From the NCBI GenBank assembly GCA_022509025.1, contig JAFLUB010000025.1:1-37897 (forward strand): a stretch of DNA of 37,897 nt, in the 5' to 3' direction. The notes below the pieces were generated by a model, which was not told the DNA's origin, did no database searches, and saw only the letters and a program-made list of their open reading frames with translations. The DNA is from Oscillospiraceae bacterium. GTDB taxonomy: Bacteria; Bacillota; Clostridia; UBA1381. Positions 15,608 through 24,397 of the stretch are shown here, in pieces (position 1 is the stretch's first letter; each line of letters opens with the position of its first letter). The translations under genes were made by a program, and so were the position numbers.

Positions 15608-16615
15608 TCAGTTTTCTATAGTTATGGCATGAGCAATCGCCGGTATACTTTCACCCTGTTCAACAGTCATCGGGTTCATTAAAGCGCCTGTTGCCATAAC
15701 GAGTATTTTACTGAGATTGTGCTTTTTCAGCTCATTGAATATATATCCGCAGAACACGCTCCCGCAGCAGCCGCAGCCGCTTCCGCCCGCGTGCACGTCC
15801 TGTGCCTCGATATCAAATATCAGCTTTCCGCAGTCACGGTGGTTCTTGCGTATGTCAAATCCCTCTTTAAGCATAAGCTCTGTCAATATATCAGAGCCTA
15901 TAACTCCTAAGTCACCGGTCAGAATCATGTCGTATTCCTCAGGCTTTATACCGGTTTCGTTAAAATGCGCTAAAAGCGTGTCTATAGCCGCCGGAGCCAT
16001 CGCCGCGCCCATGTTGCTTATATCTGTAACACCTTTGTCAATCACCTTTCCGGTTGTGACGTGCGTGATACGCGGCCCTGCCCCTGAAGCGGCAAGCACT
16101 GCGCAGCCTGCGCCCGTGACTGTCCACTGCGCTGACGGTGTGCGTTGTCCGCCGTATTCAAGAGGATTGCGGAACTGTCTTTCAGAGGAACAGAAATGAC
16201 TTGACGTAAGACACATCACATACTGCGCTCCGCCGCCTCCTATAAGCATACTGCCTATGGACATGCTTTCCGTCATGGTTGAGCACGCTCCGTAAAGCCC
16301 TAAAAACGGTATGTCAAGGTCGCGTACACTGTAGTGCGCGCCGACACACTGATTTAAAAGGTCGCCGGCGAGAATGTAGTCAATGTCGCTTTGTTTTAAC
16401 TGCGCTTTTTCAAGCGCCAATAGCGCGGTTTGTCTTTGCAAAGTGCTTTCAGACTTTTCCCATGACTTTTCACCTAAAGTATCGTCCGTCAGAATCTTGT
16501 CAAAGCTGTCCTTTAAAGGTCCTTGTCCTTCTTTCACGCCCGCGATTGACGCGGCGTTCAGAATAATCGGCGGATTTTCTATTTTAACAGTTTGTCTGCC
16601 TATTCTTGTGTTCAT
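15608..16615 (-). CDS. spoVAD: Stage V sporulation protein AD (SpoVAD)
   Basis: SpoVAD is the dipicolinate-binding, peripheral component of the SpoVA channel and has a thiolase-like fold. The 335 residues from MNTRIGRQTVKIENPP match its usual length. Recognisable blocks are FLGLYGACSTMTESM, the ILTGDLG region, and the C-terminal DVHAGGSGCGCCGSVFCGY, all well conserved among SpoVAD proteins. I chose ATG 16615 over 16642 because GGAG lies six bases upstream and SpoVAD proteins usually begin near the TRIG/VGKQT motif. A 163-base spacer rich in hairpins separates it from spoVAC. Confidence 0.95.
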   Translation of the reverse strand: MNTRIGRQTVKIENPPIILNAASIAGVKEGQGPLKDSFDKILTDDTLGEKSWEKSESTLQRQTALLALEKAQLKQSDIDYILAGDLLNQCVGAHYSVRDLDIPFLGLYGACSTMTESMSIGSMLIGGGGAQYVMCLTSSHFCSSERQFRNPLEYGGQRTPSAQWTVTGAGCAVLAASGAGPRITHVTTGKVIDKGVTDISNMGAAMAPAAIDTLLAHFNETGIKPEEYDMILTGDLGVIGSDILTELMLKEGFDIRKNHRDCGKLIFDIEAQDVHAGGSGCGCCGSVFCGYIFNELKKHNLSKILVMATGALMNPMTVEQGESIPAIAHAITIEN

Positions 16616-16633
16616 ATTAATCTCCATAGCCTT

Positions 16634-16772
16634 TCTGCCCACAAAAATACTTAAAACTAAATTTTAACGCTTTTATCGTGGGCAGATAAGGCGTTAAATG
16701 GAGATTATGCCCATGTGCGAGAAAATACTCGCACGGGCAATTAAATCGGATAACGTGATTTATCACGTTATC
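16634..16772 (-). repeat. Three palindromes in the spoVAC-spoVAD spacer
   Basis: Three stems fill the spacer. TCTGCCCAC/GTGGGCAGA pairs 16634-16642 with 16678-16686. TGCCC-GTGCGAG pairs with CTCGCAC-GGGCA at 16708-16739. A perfect 10-pair stem GATAACGTGA/TCACGTTATC lies at 16749-16772. None is followed by a T tract in the direction of transcription, so they are more likely RNA stability elements or a small inserted repeat than terminators. Confidence 0.6.
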
Positions 16773-16778
16773 ATCTCC

Positions 16779-17228
16779 TTAAAATAAACTAATAATCCAG
16801 TATACAATTCCGGCAATCCACGAGGCAAAAATACCATAGAGGATAACAGGCCCCGCGATTGTGAAAATCTTCGCGCCTACGCCCATAATCATACCTTCCG
16901 TTTTTGCCTCCAATGCGGGGGATACAACGGAATTTGCAAAGCCCGTTATCGGCACCACCGTTCCCGCGCCGGCAAATTTTGCTATTTTCGGATAAATATC
17001 AAGTCCGGTTAGCAGCGCGCCGAAGAATATCAGCGTGATTGATGTAAATGTTCCCGCGCTTTCCTCGTCCAACCCCCATTTCTTGAACAGCGTTAGAAGA
17101 CAATGGCCTATCACGCATATAATTCCTCCTGAAACGAATGCCTTTAAAGAATTAGAAAATATTTTGGAATTAGGCGTTTTGGTTTTTATATATTCGTTAT
17201 ATTCTTTGTTCGTCATTTCATGCTTCAT
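16779..17228 (-). CDS. spoVAC: Stage V sporulation protein AC (SpoVAC)
   Basis: This 149-residue membrane protein is the mechanosensitive channel subunit of SpoVA. It begins with a charged cytoplasmic stretch (KNEYNEY-like, residues 1-27). This is followed by hydrophobic segments at about 28-48, 62-80, 85-105 and 118-148, and the signature FAGAGTVVPITGFANSVVSPA. It heads the spoVAC-D-E operon and has a sigma-G-like promoter about 65 bases upstream. AGAAAG precedes the start; an ATG four codons downstream (17216) is also possible. Confidence 0.95.
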   Translation of the reverse strand: MKHEMTNKEYNEYIKTKTPNSKIFSNSLKAFVSGGIICVIGHCLLTLFKKWGLDEESAGTFTSITLIFFGALLTGLDIYPKIAKFAGAGTVVPITGFANSVVSPALEAKTEGMIMGVGAKIFTIAGPVILYGIFASWIAGIVYWIISLF

Positions 17229-17300
17229 CTTTCTTCACAGCCTTTCTTATCTTTACATCTTAAAATACGTGTAAGGAACCCGCATTTGTTTGTCTGAATT

Positions 17301-17329
17301 TAGCATTCCGAATAATTTATAAAATATGC
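17301..17329 (-). promoter_or_regulatory. Candidate sigma-G promoter of the spoVA operon
   Basis: On the minus strand GCATA (17325-17329) fits the sigma-G -35 consensus GHATR. After 17 bases, AATGCTA (17301-17307) matches CATnnTA except at its first base. In spore formers spoVA is transcribed by sigma-G in the forespore, so function and motif agree. No sigma-A-type promoter is evident in this interval on this strand. Confidence 0.55.
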
Positions 17330-17378
17330 CGTATTTGTGAACAAAAAATAAATTTTGCAAAAAAATAACCTACAGCGG

Positions 17379-17407
17379 TTGAATTTTACTTTGTTTTGAT
17401 ATATACT
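17379..17407 (+). promoter_or_regulatory. Promoter of the DUF5685-J-domain pair
   Basis: TTGAAT (17379-17384) and TATACT (17402-17407) with a 17-base spacer, about 36 bases before the start codon. Confidence 0.7.
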
Positions 17408-17442
17408 TATCGGGTACAGAATTTTTGCGGAGGCGCAAAGGA

Positions 17443-18306
17443 ATGTTTGGATATGTCACGATATGTAAGGAAAAGCTGAGCGAGGAAGGCTTTAATACGT
17501 TCAGAGCGTATTATTGCGGGCTATGTAAAGCGATAGGAAAGAGATGCTCGCATTCTGCCCGCATGGGACTCAGCTATGACATAACATTTCTTGCGATTAT
17601 TCTGTCCGCGGTTTACAAATCTGATGATGAAATAAAAAGAAAAAGATGTTTTCTTCATCCGTGGCGGAAAAATTCATGCGTCACAAACTGCGCGGCGCTT
17701 GATTATGCTGCAGACGCAGGCGTTATGCTTTCGTATCTTAAGCTTGTGGACGACTGGTATGATGACAGGAGCATAAAGTCACTTTTAGCAATGCCGCTGT
17801 TTTATTTCGGAATGAGAAAGGCAAAAAGACGTTTTCCTGATATTTATAACGGGATACAGACTTGTCTTGAAAAGCTCAGCAAACTGGAAAAAAACGGATG
17901 CCGGAATATTGACGAAACAGCGGATTGTTTCGCGAAAATTCTTGAAATCCTTTTTACGCCGGAGTTTATAGAAGATCCTTCTCAAAGGAGAATTCTTGCA
18001 TGGCTCGGGTATAATATCGGAAGATGGATATACGTTATGGACGCGTATAACGATATCGAAAAGGATATCAAGCATAATAATTACAATACGTTTTTAAAGG
18101 AATATGAAGGACAGAATGCCATAGAGCTAAAAAAAGCTCTTAAGGAAAAGCTTCATGTATCCATGACCTTCACGCTTGAAAATGCCGCTTCAGCGTATGA
18201 GCTGCTTGATGCGGTCAAGAACCGTGAAGTGCTGGATAATATAATATATATTGCACTGAAAAATAAACAGGACAGTATTTTAGGAGAAGAGAATGAATCC
18301 TTATGA
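17443..18306 (+). CDS. DUF5685 family protein
   Basis: The 287-residue product begins [18 protein letters not shown] and contains the family's cysteine-bearing motif [11 protein letters not shown]. Later conserved-looking segments include [27 protein letters not shown] and [18 protein letters not shown]. The many acidic and aromatic residues around DDWYDD and DAYNDIEKD suggest a helical fold with a metal or substrate site, but no activity is known. I chose ATG 17443 over a TTG at 17425 because GGAGGCGCAAAGGA lies just before it. It overlaps the following J-domain gene by 14 bases. This pairing recurs in Clostridia, as I recall it. Confidence 0.8.
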   Translation: MFGYVTICKEKLSEEGFNTFRAYYCGLCKAIGKRCSHSARMGLSYDITFLAIILSAVYKSDDEIKRKRCFLHPWRKNSCVTNCAALDYAADAGVMLSYLKLVDDWYDDRSIKSLLAMPLFYFGMRKAKRRFPDIYNGIQTCLEKLSKLEKNGCRNIDETADCFAKILEILFTPEFIEDPSQRRILAWLGYNIGRWIYVMDAYNDIEKDIKHNNYNTFLKEYEGQNAIELKKALKEKLHVSMTFTLENAASAYELLDAVKNREVLDNIIYIALKNKQDSILGEENESL

Positions 18307-18892
18307 AGTTCTCGGCGTAAGCGAAGACGCCGACGAAGAAACAATAAAAAAAGCATACAGAGCGCTTGTTAAAAAATACCACCCCGACAAGTATGTAAAT
18401 AACCCGCTTGCCGACCTTGCAAGTGAAAAGATAAAGGAAATCAACAAGGCTTACGACATGATAATGAATAAAGCTTCAAGCGGACAGGGCAGTAGCTATG
18501 GTAGTCAGGGGAGTTACGGCGGACAGGGCGGATATGGTCAGCAGACATACAGCGGACAGGCGAGTTTTCAGAATGTGCGTATACTTATATCCCAGTCGCG
18601 TATTCCTGAGGCAATGGCGATGCTTGAGAAGCTTCCGAGAACCGCGGAATGGTATTATCTTTCAGGACGCGCGCGTATGCAGATAGGTTGGTACGATCAG
18701 GCGATATCTTTTTTTCGTACTGCGGTCAATATGGAACCGGATAATATGGAATACAGAAGCGCTCTTGAAAATGTGTTAAACAGAAACAGGACATATACAA
18801 GCGTAGGCACAGGCGGAAACCTTTCGGGCTGTTGCAGTCCGTGTAATATATGCACAGCGTGCATGTGTCTGGACTGCTTATGCTGCGGATAA
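18293..18892 (+). CDS. J-domain protein with TPR-like region and cysteine-rich tail
   Basis: This 199-residue protein has an N-terminal J domain (residues 1-62; helix II, HPD motif in KKYHPDKY) that would stimulate DnaK ATPase. A glycine/serine/glutamine-rich linker (about 63-88, [15 protein letters not shown]) follows, then a helical TPR-like segment (about 93-165, [25 protein letters not shown]). The last 21 residues contain nine cysteines ([21 protein letters not shown]). It lacks the zinc-finger domain of true DnaJ. Its start lies inside the end of the DUF5685 gene, with GGAG upstream, so the two are probably co-translated. The tail may bind metal, but this is not shown. Confidence 0.88.
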   Translation: MNPYEVLGVSEDADEETIKKAYRALVKKYHPDKYVNNPLADLASEKIKEINKAYDMIMNKASSGQGSSYGSQGSYGGQGGYGQQTYSGQASFQNVRILISQSRIPEAMAMLEKLPRTAEWYYLSGRARMQIGWYDQAISFFRTAVNMEPDNMEYRSALENVLNRNRTYTSVGTGGNLSGCCSPCNICTACMCLDCLCCG

Positions 18893-18902
18893 TACAGTGA
18901 AA

Positions 18903-18962
18903 AATATGCGTTGCATATTACCCTTTTTTGGAACCCCACGTATAAAAATACGTCGGTGTTCC
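18903..18962 (+). terminator. Two hairpins between the J-domain gene and DUF1385
   Basis: AATATGC/GCATATT (18903-18919, three-base loop) is followed by ACCC and six T residues, which is terminator-like. A second imperfect palindrome at 18930-18962 (GGAAC...ACGTAT/ATACGT...GTTCC) has no T tract after it. Whether transcription stops here before DUF1385 is uncertain. Confidence 0.5.
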
Positions 18963-19022
18963 TCAAAACGGCAATCTGCTTGCATCTTTTCCGCGTCAAA
19001 TGAAAATGGAAGGAGAATATAA

Positions 19023-19997
19023 ATGAGTAATAAAGAACAACATATAACATCAATAGGTGGACAGGCTGTAATGGAGGGCGTTATGATGCGTGGTCCGTAT
19101 AAAACTGCTGTTGCCGTAAGAAAACCTGACGGAGATATTGAATGTAAGGTAGAGGAAAACGGTACTAAAACAAGAAGCGCGTTTTTTAAGCTGCCTATAG
19201 TCAGAGGATGTGTAAACTTTATAGACAGCCTTGTTATCGGTATGAAAGCGCTGATGTACAGCGCCGAGTTTGTTGACCTTGAAGAGGAAGAGGGAGAGAG
19301 TGAGAGCAAGTTCGATAAATGGCTTGACGACAAATTCGGTGATAAGATAAAGGATATAGTGATATATGTTTCAATTGCTATTTCACTTGTGTTCAGCGTT
19401 TTGCTGTTTATGATTTTACCGACATTCCTCACAAGAGGCGCGGAAAAGCTGGGTTCGCTTTTGCCGGCAATATCAGCGTTTACCGATTCACATCTGTTCA
19501 CAAGCCTTTTCGAGGGTATTGTGCGTATGGTTATATTCATAGGCTATCTTGCGCTTGTGTCAAATATGAAGGATATAAAGAGAGTTTTCCAGTACCACGG
19601 CGCGGAGCATAAGACGATAGCGTGTTACGAGGCGGGAGAAGAACTGACGGTGGAAAACATAAAAAAATTTGAACGCTTCCATCCAAGATGCGGAACAAGC
19701 TTTTTGCTGTTTGTAATGATAGTGAGTATTTTGCTTTTCGCGCTTTTGCCGAGAGTTGATATGATTATTTTAAGAGTAGCAATGCGCCTTGCGCTTCTGC
19801 CTGTTGTAGCCGGTATTTCATATGAGATAATAAAGTGGGCAGGAAGAAGCAAAAATGTATGTGTAACTTGTCTTTCAAAGCCCGGACTGTGGCTTCAGAA
19901 GCTCACTACGCGCGAACCTGACGAAAGCATGATAGAGGTTGCGATAGCTTCTATGGAACCATGTATACCGGATAATAAAGAGGACGACAGATGGTAA
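19023..19997 (+). CDS. DUF1385 membrane protein (YqhQ-like)
   Basis: This 324-residue protein opens with the family signature SIGGQAVMEGVMMRGP. It has hydrophobic segments at about 115-140, 162-185, 235-255 and 258-275. Other conserved motifs are YHGAEHKTIACYEAGEELT and RFHPRCGTSFLLFV. The histidines and cysteines in these motifs suggest metal binding, but no biochemical function is established. In Clostridia it commonly lies just upstream of prmC and prfA. Here it overlaps prmC by seven bases. The start follows GGAAGGAG. Confidence 0.92.
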   Translation: MSNKEQHITSIGGQAVMEGVMMRGPYKTAVAVRKPDGDIECKVEENGTKTRSAFFKLPIVRGCVNFIDSLVIGMKALMYSAEFVDLEEEEGESESKFDKWLDDKFGDKIKDIVIYVSIAISLVFSVLLFMILPTFLTRGAEKLGSLLPAISAFTDSHLFTSLFEGIVRMVIFIGYLALVSNMKDIKRVFQYHGAEHKTIACYEAGEELTVENIKKFERFHPRCGTSFLLFVMIVSILLFALLPRVDMIILRVAMRLALLPVVAGISYEIIKWAGRSKNVCVTCLSKPGLWLQKLTTREPDESMIEVAIASMEPCIPDNKEDDRW

Positions 19998-20824
19998 TTA
20001 ATTCTCTTGTGCGTTTCGCTGAGGACGCTCTGACGGAAAATGCGCGCTATGAAGCGGAACAGATGGTTATGAGCGCGCTTGAAATATCGCACACGGAGCT
20101 TGTTCTGCATGGAAGAAATCGGGAAACGACCGATGTGGATTTTCAAGCCGTGGGCGAAATGGTTGAAAGACGCAAAAAAGGCGAACCGCTCCAATATATT
20201 TTAGGCGAATGTGAGTTTATGTCGCTTGATTTCTATGTTGAAAGCGGAGTGCTTATACCGCGAAGCGATACGGAAACGCTTGTTGAAACGGTAATAAACG
20301 CGGCGGCTAAAGACAAAAAGGCAGAAATTCTTGATATATGTACGGGTAGTGGATGCATAGGCATAAGTCTTGCCCGTTTTTTGCCGTATGCTGAAGTAGA
20401 TTTGATAGATATAAGCGATAAAGCGATAGAGGTCGCTTCAAAAAATATTATCAGGAATGATGTGTCTGACCGAGTAAAAGTAATAAAGAAAGATATACTT
20501 AACGAATATCCCGATAAACAATATGATGTTGTAGTATCAAACCCGCCATATATAGAAACCGATGTAATTGACACACTTCAGGCTACAGTCAAAGATTTTG
20601 AACCGCGCCTTGCGCTTGACGGGGGTGAGGACGGGCTTATATTCTATAGACGCATAGTATCCCTTGCTGATAAAATCATCCGTAAAAACGGAGTTCTTGC
20701 CTTTGAGATAGGCTATAATCAGGGCGAAGCGGTAAAGAAGCTTATGGAAGAAAAATTTACAGATGTGCGTGTGATACAAGATTTAAGCGGAAATAACAGA
20801 GTTGTGATTGGTATTTTAAAGTGA
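19991..20824 (+). CDS. prmC: Peptide chain release factor N5-glutamine methyltransferase
   Basis: PrmC methylates the glutamine of the GGQ motif in release factors RF1 and RF2, using S-adenosylmethionine. The 277-residue protein has an N-terminal helical domain (1-80) with GEPLQYILGECEFM and a Rossmann methyltransferase domain. SAM motif I is ILDICTGSGCIGISLA, and the catalytic NPPY lies in VVSNPPYIE. It starts inside the last codons of DUF1385 and ends in a terminator. The usual downstream neighbour prfA is not present; lonB follows. Confidence 0.95.
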   Translation: MVINSLVRFAEDALTENARYEAEQMVMSALEISHTELVLHGRNRETTDVDFQAVGEMVERRKKGEPLQYILGECEFMSLDFYVESGVLIPRSDTETLVETVINAAAKDKKAEILDICTGSGCIGISLARFLPYAEVDLIDISDKAIEVASKNIIRNDVSDRVKVIKKDILNEYPDKQYDVVVSNPPYIETDVIDTLQATVKDFEPRLALDGGEDGLIFYRRIVSLADKIIRKNGVLAFEIGYNQGEAVKKLMEEKFTDVRVIQDLSGNNRVVIGILK

Positions 20825-20846
20825 AAAAGCCGTATATGGCTTTTTT
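20824..20846 (+). terminator. Terminator of DUF1385-prmC
   Basis: AAAAAGCC (20824-20831) pairs with GGCTTTTTT (from 20838), and the T run forms the end of the stem. The hairpin begins on the last base of the prmC stop codon. Confidence 0.8.
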
Positions 20847-20925
20847 GTTTTCAAAATTTTTTCAGAATAACTAATAATCTCTTTGAAAAGAATATACATA
20901 TCTCGAAAAAGTGAGGAGTGAGATT

Positions 20926-22011
20926 ATGAGCGGAGCGATAATGATAACACAGCTTTTTTTCACGCTTATCATAGGTATGTATTTTCTTACAAAGCTCAAG
21001 GTGGAAAAATCGGATCTTAGAACAATAGAGGAACATTCCGCGAAGGAATCGGAGCATCTTAAGAATATGCGCCGCATATGTCTTTGCGAGCCCATGACAG
21101 AGGCGGCGCGCCCTGAGAACATGGATGAAATAATAGGCCAGCAGGATGGAATACGCGCTTTAAGAGCCGCGTTATGCGGTCCTGATCCTCAGCATATACT
21201 TATATACGGACCTCCGGGAGTTGGTAAAACAGCGGCGGCAAGGCTGGCGCTGGAATATGCTAAAGACAGCGAGGGTACGCCTTTTGGGAAAAACGCTAAA
21301 TTTGTTGAGGTGGATGCGACTATCATGCGCTATGACGAGCGTTCAATAGCTGACCCGCTCATAGGCTCTGTGCATGACCCAATATATCAGGGCGCGGGCG
21401 CATACGGAACAGCCGGAATACCGCAGCCTAAAGAGGGCGCGGTTTCAAAAGCGCACGGAGGAGTGCTTTTTATTGATGAGATAGGCGAATTACCGGCGTG
21501 TCAGATGAATAAGCTTTTAAAGGTGCTTGAGGACAGAAAAGTTATGTTTGAAAGCGCGTATTACAGCCAAGAGAATAAGAATATACCTGAATATATACAT
21601 GATATATTCAAAAACGGCATCCCCGCGGATTTCCGCCTTATTGGCGCGACAACGCGGAAAAGCGATGAGATTCCGGAGGCTATTCGCTCCCGGTGCGTGG
21701 AGATATGGTTTAATGAGCTTTCAAGGGACGATATAGAGAAAATAATCCTAAAGACGGCGAAACGTTTTTGTATACTCATGGACGATGGCGCTGTAAATAT
21801 TATGTCGCAGTACGCGAAAAGCGGACGCGATGCGGTAAAGCTTTTGCAAATGGCGAAAAATATCGTGTTTCTGGACGGAAGAAAACGCATAAGCACAGAC
21901 GACGCGGCATGGACTTTAAACGCGTGCCGTTATACGAACGGAATGTATTTTGACGGCGATGAAAAGATAATAGATATATCGGTTATAAAGCCAAAAGAAA
22001 AAAACAGTTGA
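20926..22011 (+). CDS. LonB-type AAA+ ATPase lacking the protease domain
   Basis: The 361-residue protein aligns over its whole length with the front part of sporulation LonB. It has an N-terminal membrane anchor (about residues 3-22, ITQLFFTLIIGMYF), then SEPLTE-like ICLCEPMTEAARP, Walker A GPPGVGKTAAA, RYDERSIADPLIGSVHDPIYQGAGA, Walker B GGVLFIDEIGEL, and an arginine finger in AIRSRC. B. subtilis LonB continues for about 190 residues with the Ser/Lys protease domain. Here the protein ends after WTLNACRYTN...ISVIKPKEKNS. The 59 bases before lon cannot hold that domain. The start was set at 20926 because GAGGAG precedes it. It may act as an unfoldase or regulator rather than a protease. Confidence 0.85.
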   Translation: MSGAIMITQLFFTLIIGMYFLTKLKVEKSDLRTIEEHSAKESEHLKNMRRICLCEPMTEAARPENMDEIIGQQDGIRALRAALCGPDPQHILIYGPPGVGKTAAARLALEYAKDSEGTPFGKNAKFVEVDATIMRYDERSIADPLIGSVHDPIYQGAGAYGTAGIPQPKEGAVSKAHGGVLFIDEIGELPACQMNKLLKVLEDRKVMFESAYYSQENKNIPEYIHDIFKNGIPADFRLIGATTRKSDEIPEAIRSRCVEIWFNELSRDDIEKIILKTAKRFCILMDDGAVNIMSQYAKSGRDAVKLLQMAKNIVFLDGRKRISTDDAAWTLNACRYTNGMYFDGDEKIIDISVIKPKEKNS

Positions 22012-22070
22012 AAAAAAGATAAAAAGATTATATAATTAATTCAGGTTATACATTATAGGAGGAATGTGTT

Positions 22071-24383
22071 TTGAATGAGGAACTGAAATATATACCTGTA
22101 GTGCCTATGCGTGGAATGGTGTTATTTCCGCACATGACGCTCAATTTCGATGCTGCGCGGGAAATGTCCGTAAAAGCGCTCGAGGCAGCCGCCGCGAATA
22201 AGTCTATGATACTGCTTGTGGCACAGAAGGATATAAATGTTGATAAGCCGTCCTTTGAGGATTTATATAATATGGGAACTTTAGCTATTGTTAATCAGCT
22301 GATGCGTATGCCGGGCGGAGTGACAAGAGTTATCGTGCGTGGGTTAAAGCGCGCTGTTATTGTTGACAGCAGTGTTGAAGGCGATTATCTGAAAGCCGGA
22401 GTTGTTGAGTGTGAAAACATATATGACAGTAATACTTTGATGAAAGAAGCCTATGCAAAAAGACTCAGGAAATCCTACGAGGAATATTTTTCTCAGAATC
22501 CGAAATTAAGCGCCGATAATTTTATGCGGGTAATGTCCGTGAGAGACCCCGGTGAATTATGCGATACTATTTCTGCGGATGTAGAGCTTGAGTTTGAGAG
22601 TAAGCAGAAAATTCTTGAGGAAGCGGAAGTTTATAAAAGGATTGAAATGCTGATAGTGGCTATTCAGAATCAGCTTGAAGTACTTCGTATTGAGCGGCAG
22701 ATTGCGCAGAAAGTCAAGGAACGCATAGATAAAAATCAGCGTGAGTATTACCTTAGGGAACAGCTTCGGGTAATCCAGGAGGAATTGGGCGATGGCGACA
22801 GCGTAAAGGAAGAAGCGGAGGAATATAAAAAGAAGATAAATAAACTCAAAACCTCAAAGGAGTCAAAGGAAAAACTTCTCAAAGAGGCTGACCGCTTTTC
22901 AAAAATTGCTCCCACATCTGCGGAGAGCACCGTTATCAGAAACTATCTTGATACTGTTCTCGAACTTCCGTGGAATAAAACATCAAAAGAGAACTTTGAT
23001 ATCGGTAACGCCCAGATGGTTCTTGATGAAGACCATTACGGACTTGAAAAGGTTAAGGAGAGGATTATTGAATATCTCGCAGTGAGGAAATTGACAAATG
23101 GCAGGAGCAGCACAATTCTTTGCCTTTCGGGACCTCCGGGTGTGGGAAAGACTTCAGTTGCAAAGTCGGTAGCAAGAGCTCTTAACAGAAAATACGTAAG
23201 AATTTCATTGGGCGGTATACATGACGAGTCAGATATACGCGGACACAGGAAAACGTATATCGGAGCGATGGAAGGAAGAATAATGGCGGCAATGAAAGAG
23301 GCAAAAACAAAAAATCCTCTGATATTGCTTGACGAGGTCGATAAGATGGGTGTTGACTATAAAGGCGATCCGTCCGCAGCGCTTCTTGAAGTTCTCGATT
23401 ATGAGCAGAACTCTTCTTTCCGTGATCATTACATAGAGGTACCGTTTGATCTGTCCGAGGTTCTGTTTATAACTACGGCAAACACGACCGATACAGTTTC
23501 AAGACCGCTACTTGACAGAATGGAAGTGATTGAGCTTTCGGGATATACGAGTAATGAGAAGTTCCATATCGCAAAGGATTATCTTGTCAGGAAAGCCGTT
23601 AAGAACAATGGCCTTGAGGAAAGCCAGATAAGCATTGCCGATACTGCGATAAAGCAGATAATCGAGCATTATACCCGTGAGGCAGGAGTGAGAAAATTAG
23701 AGCAGCATATAGGGAAAATATGCCGTAAAGCTGCCAAGCAGCTATTGGAAACAAAGAAAAAATCTGTAAAAGTAACCGCGAAAAATCTTGAGGAATATCT
23801 CGGCAAGGAGCGTTTCCACTTTGACGCGATGAATGAGCATGACGAGATAGGCGTTGCAAGAGGTCTTGCGTGGACATCTGTAGGCGGTGAAACGCTGTCT
23901 GTTGAAGTGAACGTCATGCCCGGAAACGGTAAGGTTGAGCTTACAGGTAAGCTTGGCGATGTTATGAAGGAGAGCGCAAGCGCGGCGATAAGCTATATCC
24001 GCGCCAATTCAAAGGAGCTTGGAATAAGCGACACATTCCATAGAACAAAGGATATACATATTCATGTGCCGGAGGGCGCGGTACCGAAGGACGGACCATC
24101 AGCCGGCATTACAATGGCGACAGCCGTAGTGTCCGCGCTTAAAGAAAGTCCTGTAAGGAACGATATTGCAATGACAGGAGAAATTACACTGCGCGGGCGC
24201 GTATTACCGATAGGCGGTCTTAAAGAAAAATCACTTGCGGCATATCGCGCGGGAATAACCGATATAATAATACCTGAGGAAAACAGACCTGATATTGATG
24301 ATATTCCGCAGGAGATACGGAAAAAACTGAATTTCATACCGGTAAGCAGTATGGATACGGTTTTAGAAAATGCCCTAAGATAG
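22071..24383 (+). CDS. lon: ATP-dependent protease Lon (LonA)
   Basis: Lon unfolds and degrades damaged and regulatory proteins in the cytoplasm. The 770 residues contain the N-terminal LON substrate domain (about 1-200; IPVVPMRGMVLFPHM), a coiled-coil helical region, the AAA+ module with GPPGVGKTS and LILLDEVDK, and the protease domain with PKDGPSAG and GGLKEKS. The catalytic dyad is Ser677 and Lys720. The start is TTG at 22071, seven bases after AGGAGGA; no ATG gives the LON-domain N-terminus. It sits between lonB and engB as in B. subtilis. Confidence 0.97.
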   Translation: MNEELKYIPVVPMRGMVLFPHMTLNFDAAREMSVKALEAAAANKSMILLVAQKDINVDKPSFEDLYNMGTLAIVNQLMRMPGGVTRVIVRGLKRAVIVDSSVEGDYLKAGVVECENIYDSNTLMKEAYAKRLRKSYEEYFSQNPKLSADNFMRVMSVRDPGELCDTISADVELEFESKQKILEEAEVYKRIEMLIVAIQNQLEVLRIERQIAQKVKERIDKNQREYYLREQLRVIQEELGDGDSVKEEAEEYKKKINKLKTSKESKEKLLKEADRFSKIAPTSAESTVIRNYLDTVLELPWNKTSKENFDIGNAQMVLDEDHYGLEKVKERIIEYLAVRKLTNGRSSTILCLSGPPGVGKTSVAKSVARALNRKYVRISLGGIHDESDIRGHRKTYIGAMEGRIMAAMKEAKTKNPLILLDEVDKMGVDYKGDPSAALLEVLDYEQNSSFRDHYIEVPFDLSEVLFITTANTTDTVSRPLLDRMEVIELSGYTSNEKFHIAKDYLVRKAVKNNGLEESQISIADTAIKQIIEHYTREAGVRKLEQHIGKICRKAAKQLLETKKKSVKVTAKNLEEYLGKERFHFDAMNEHDEIGVARGLAWTSVGGETLSVEVNVMPGNGKVELTGKLGDVMKESASAAISYIRANSKELGISDTFHRTKDIHIHVPEGAVPKDGPSAGITMATAVVSALKESPVRNDIAMTGEITLRGRVLPIGGLKEKSLAAYRAGITDIIIPEENRPDIDDIPQEIRKKLNFIPVSSMDTVLENALR

Positions 24384-24397
24384 AATGGAGGATAAAA

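Noticed and set aside
15717-16199. 160-residue plus-strand frame
   Set aside because: Shadow of spoVAD on the opposite strand.
22012-22070. Possible frameshifted protease domain of LonB
   Set aside because: Only 59 bases, no similarity to the LonB protease domain, and the region is a normal promoter/ribosome-binding spacer for lon.
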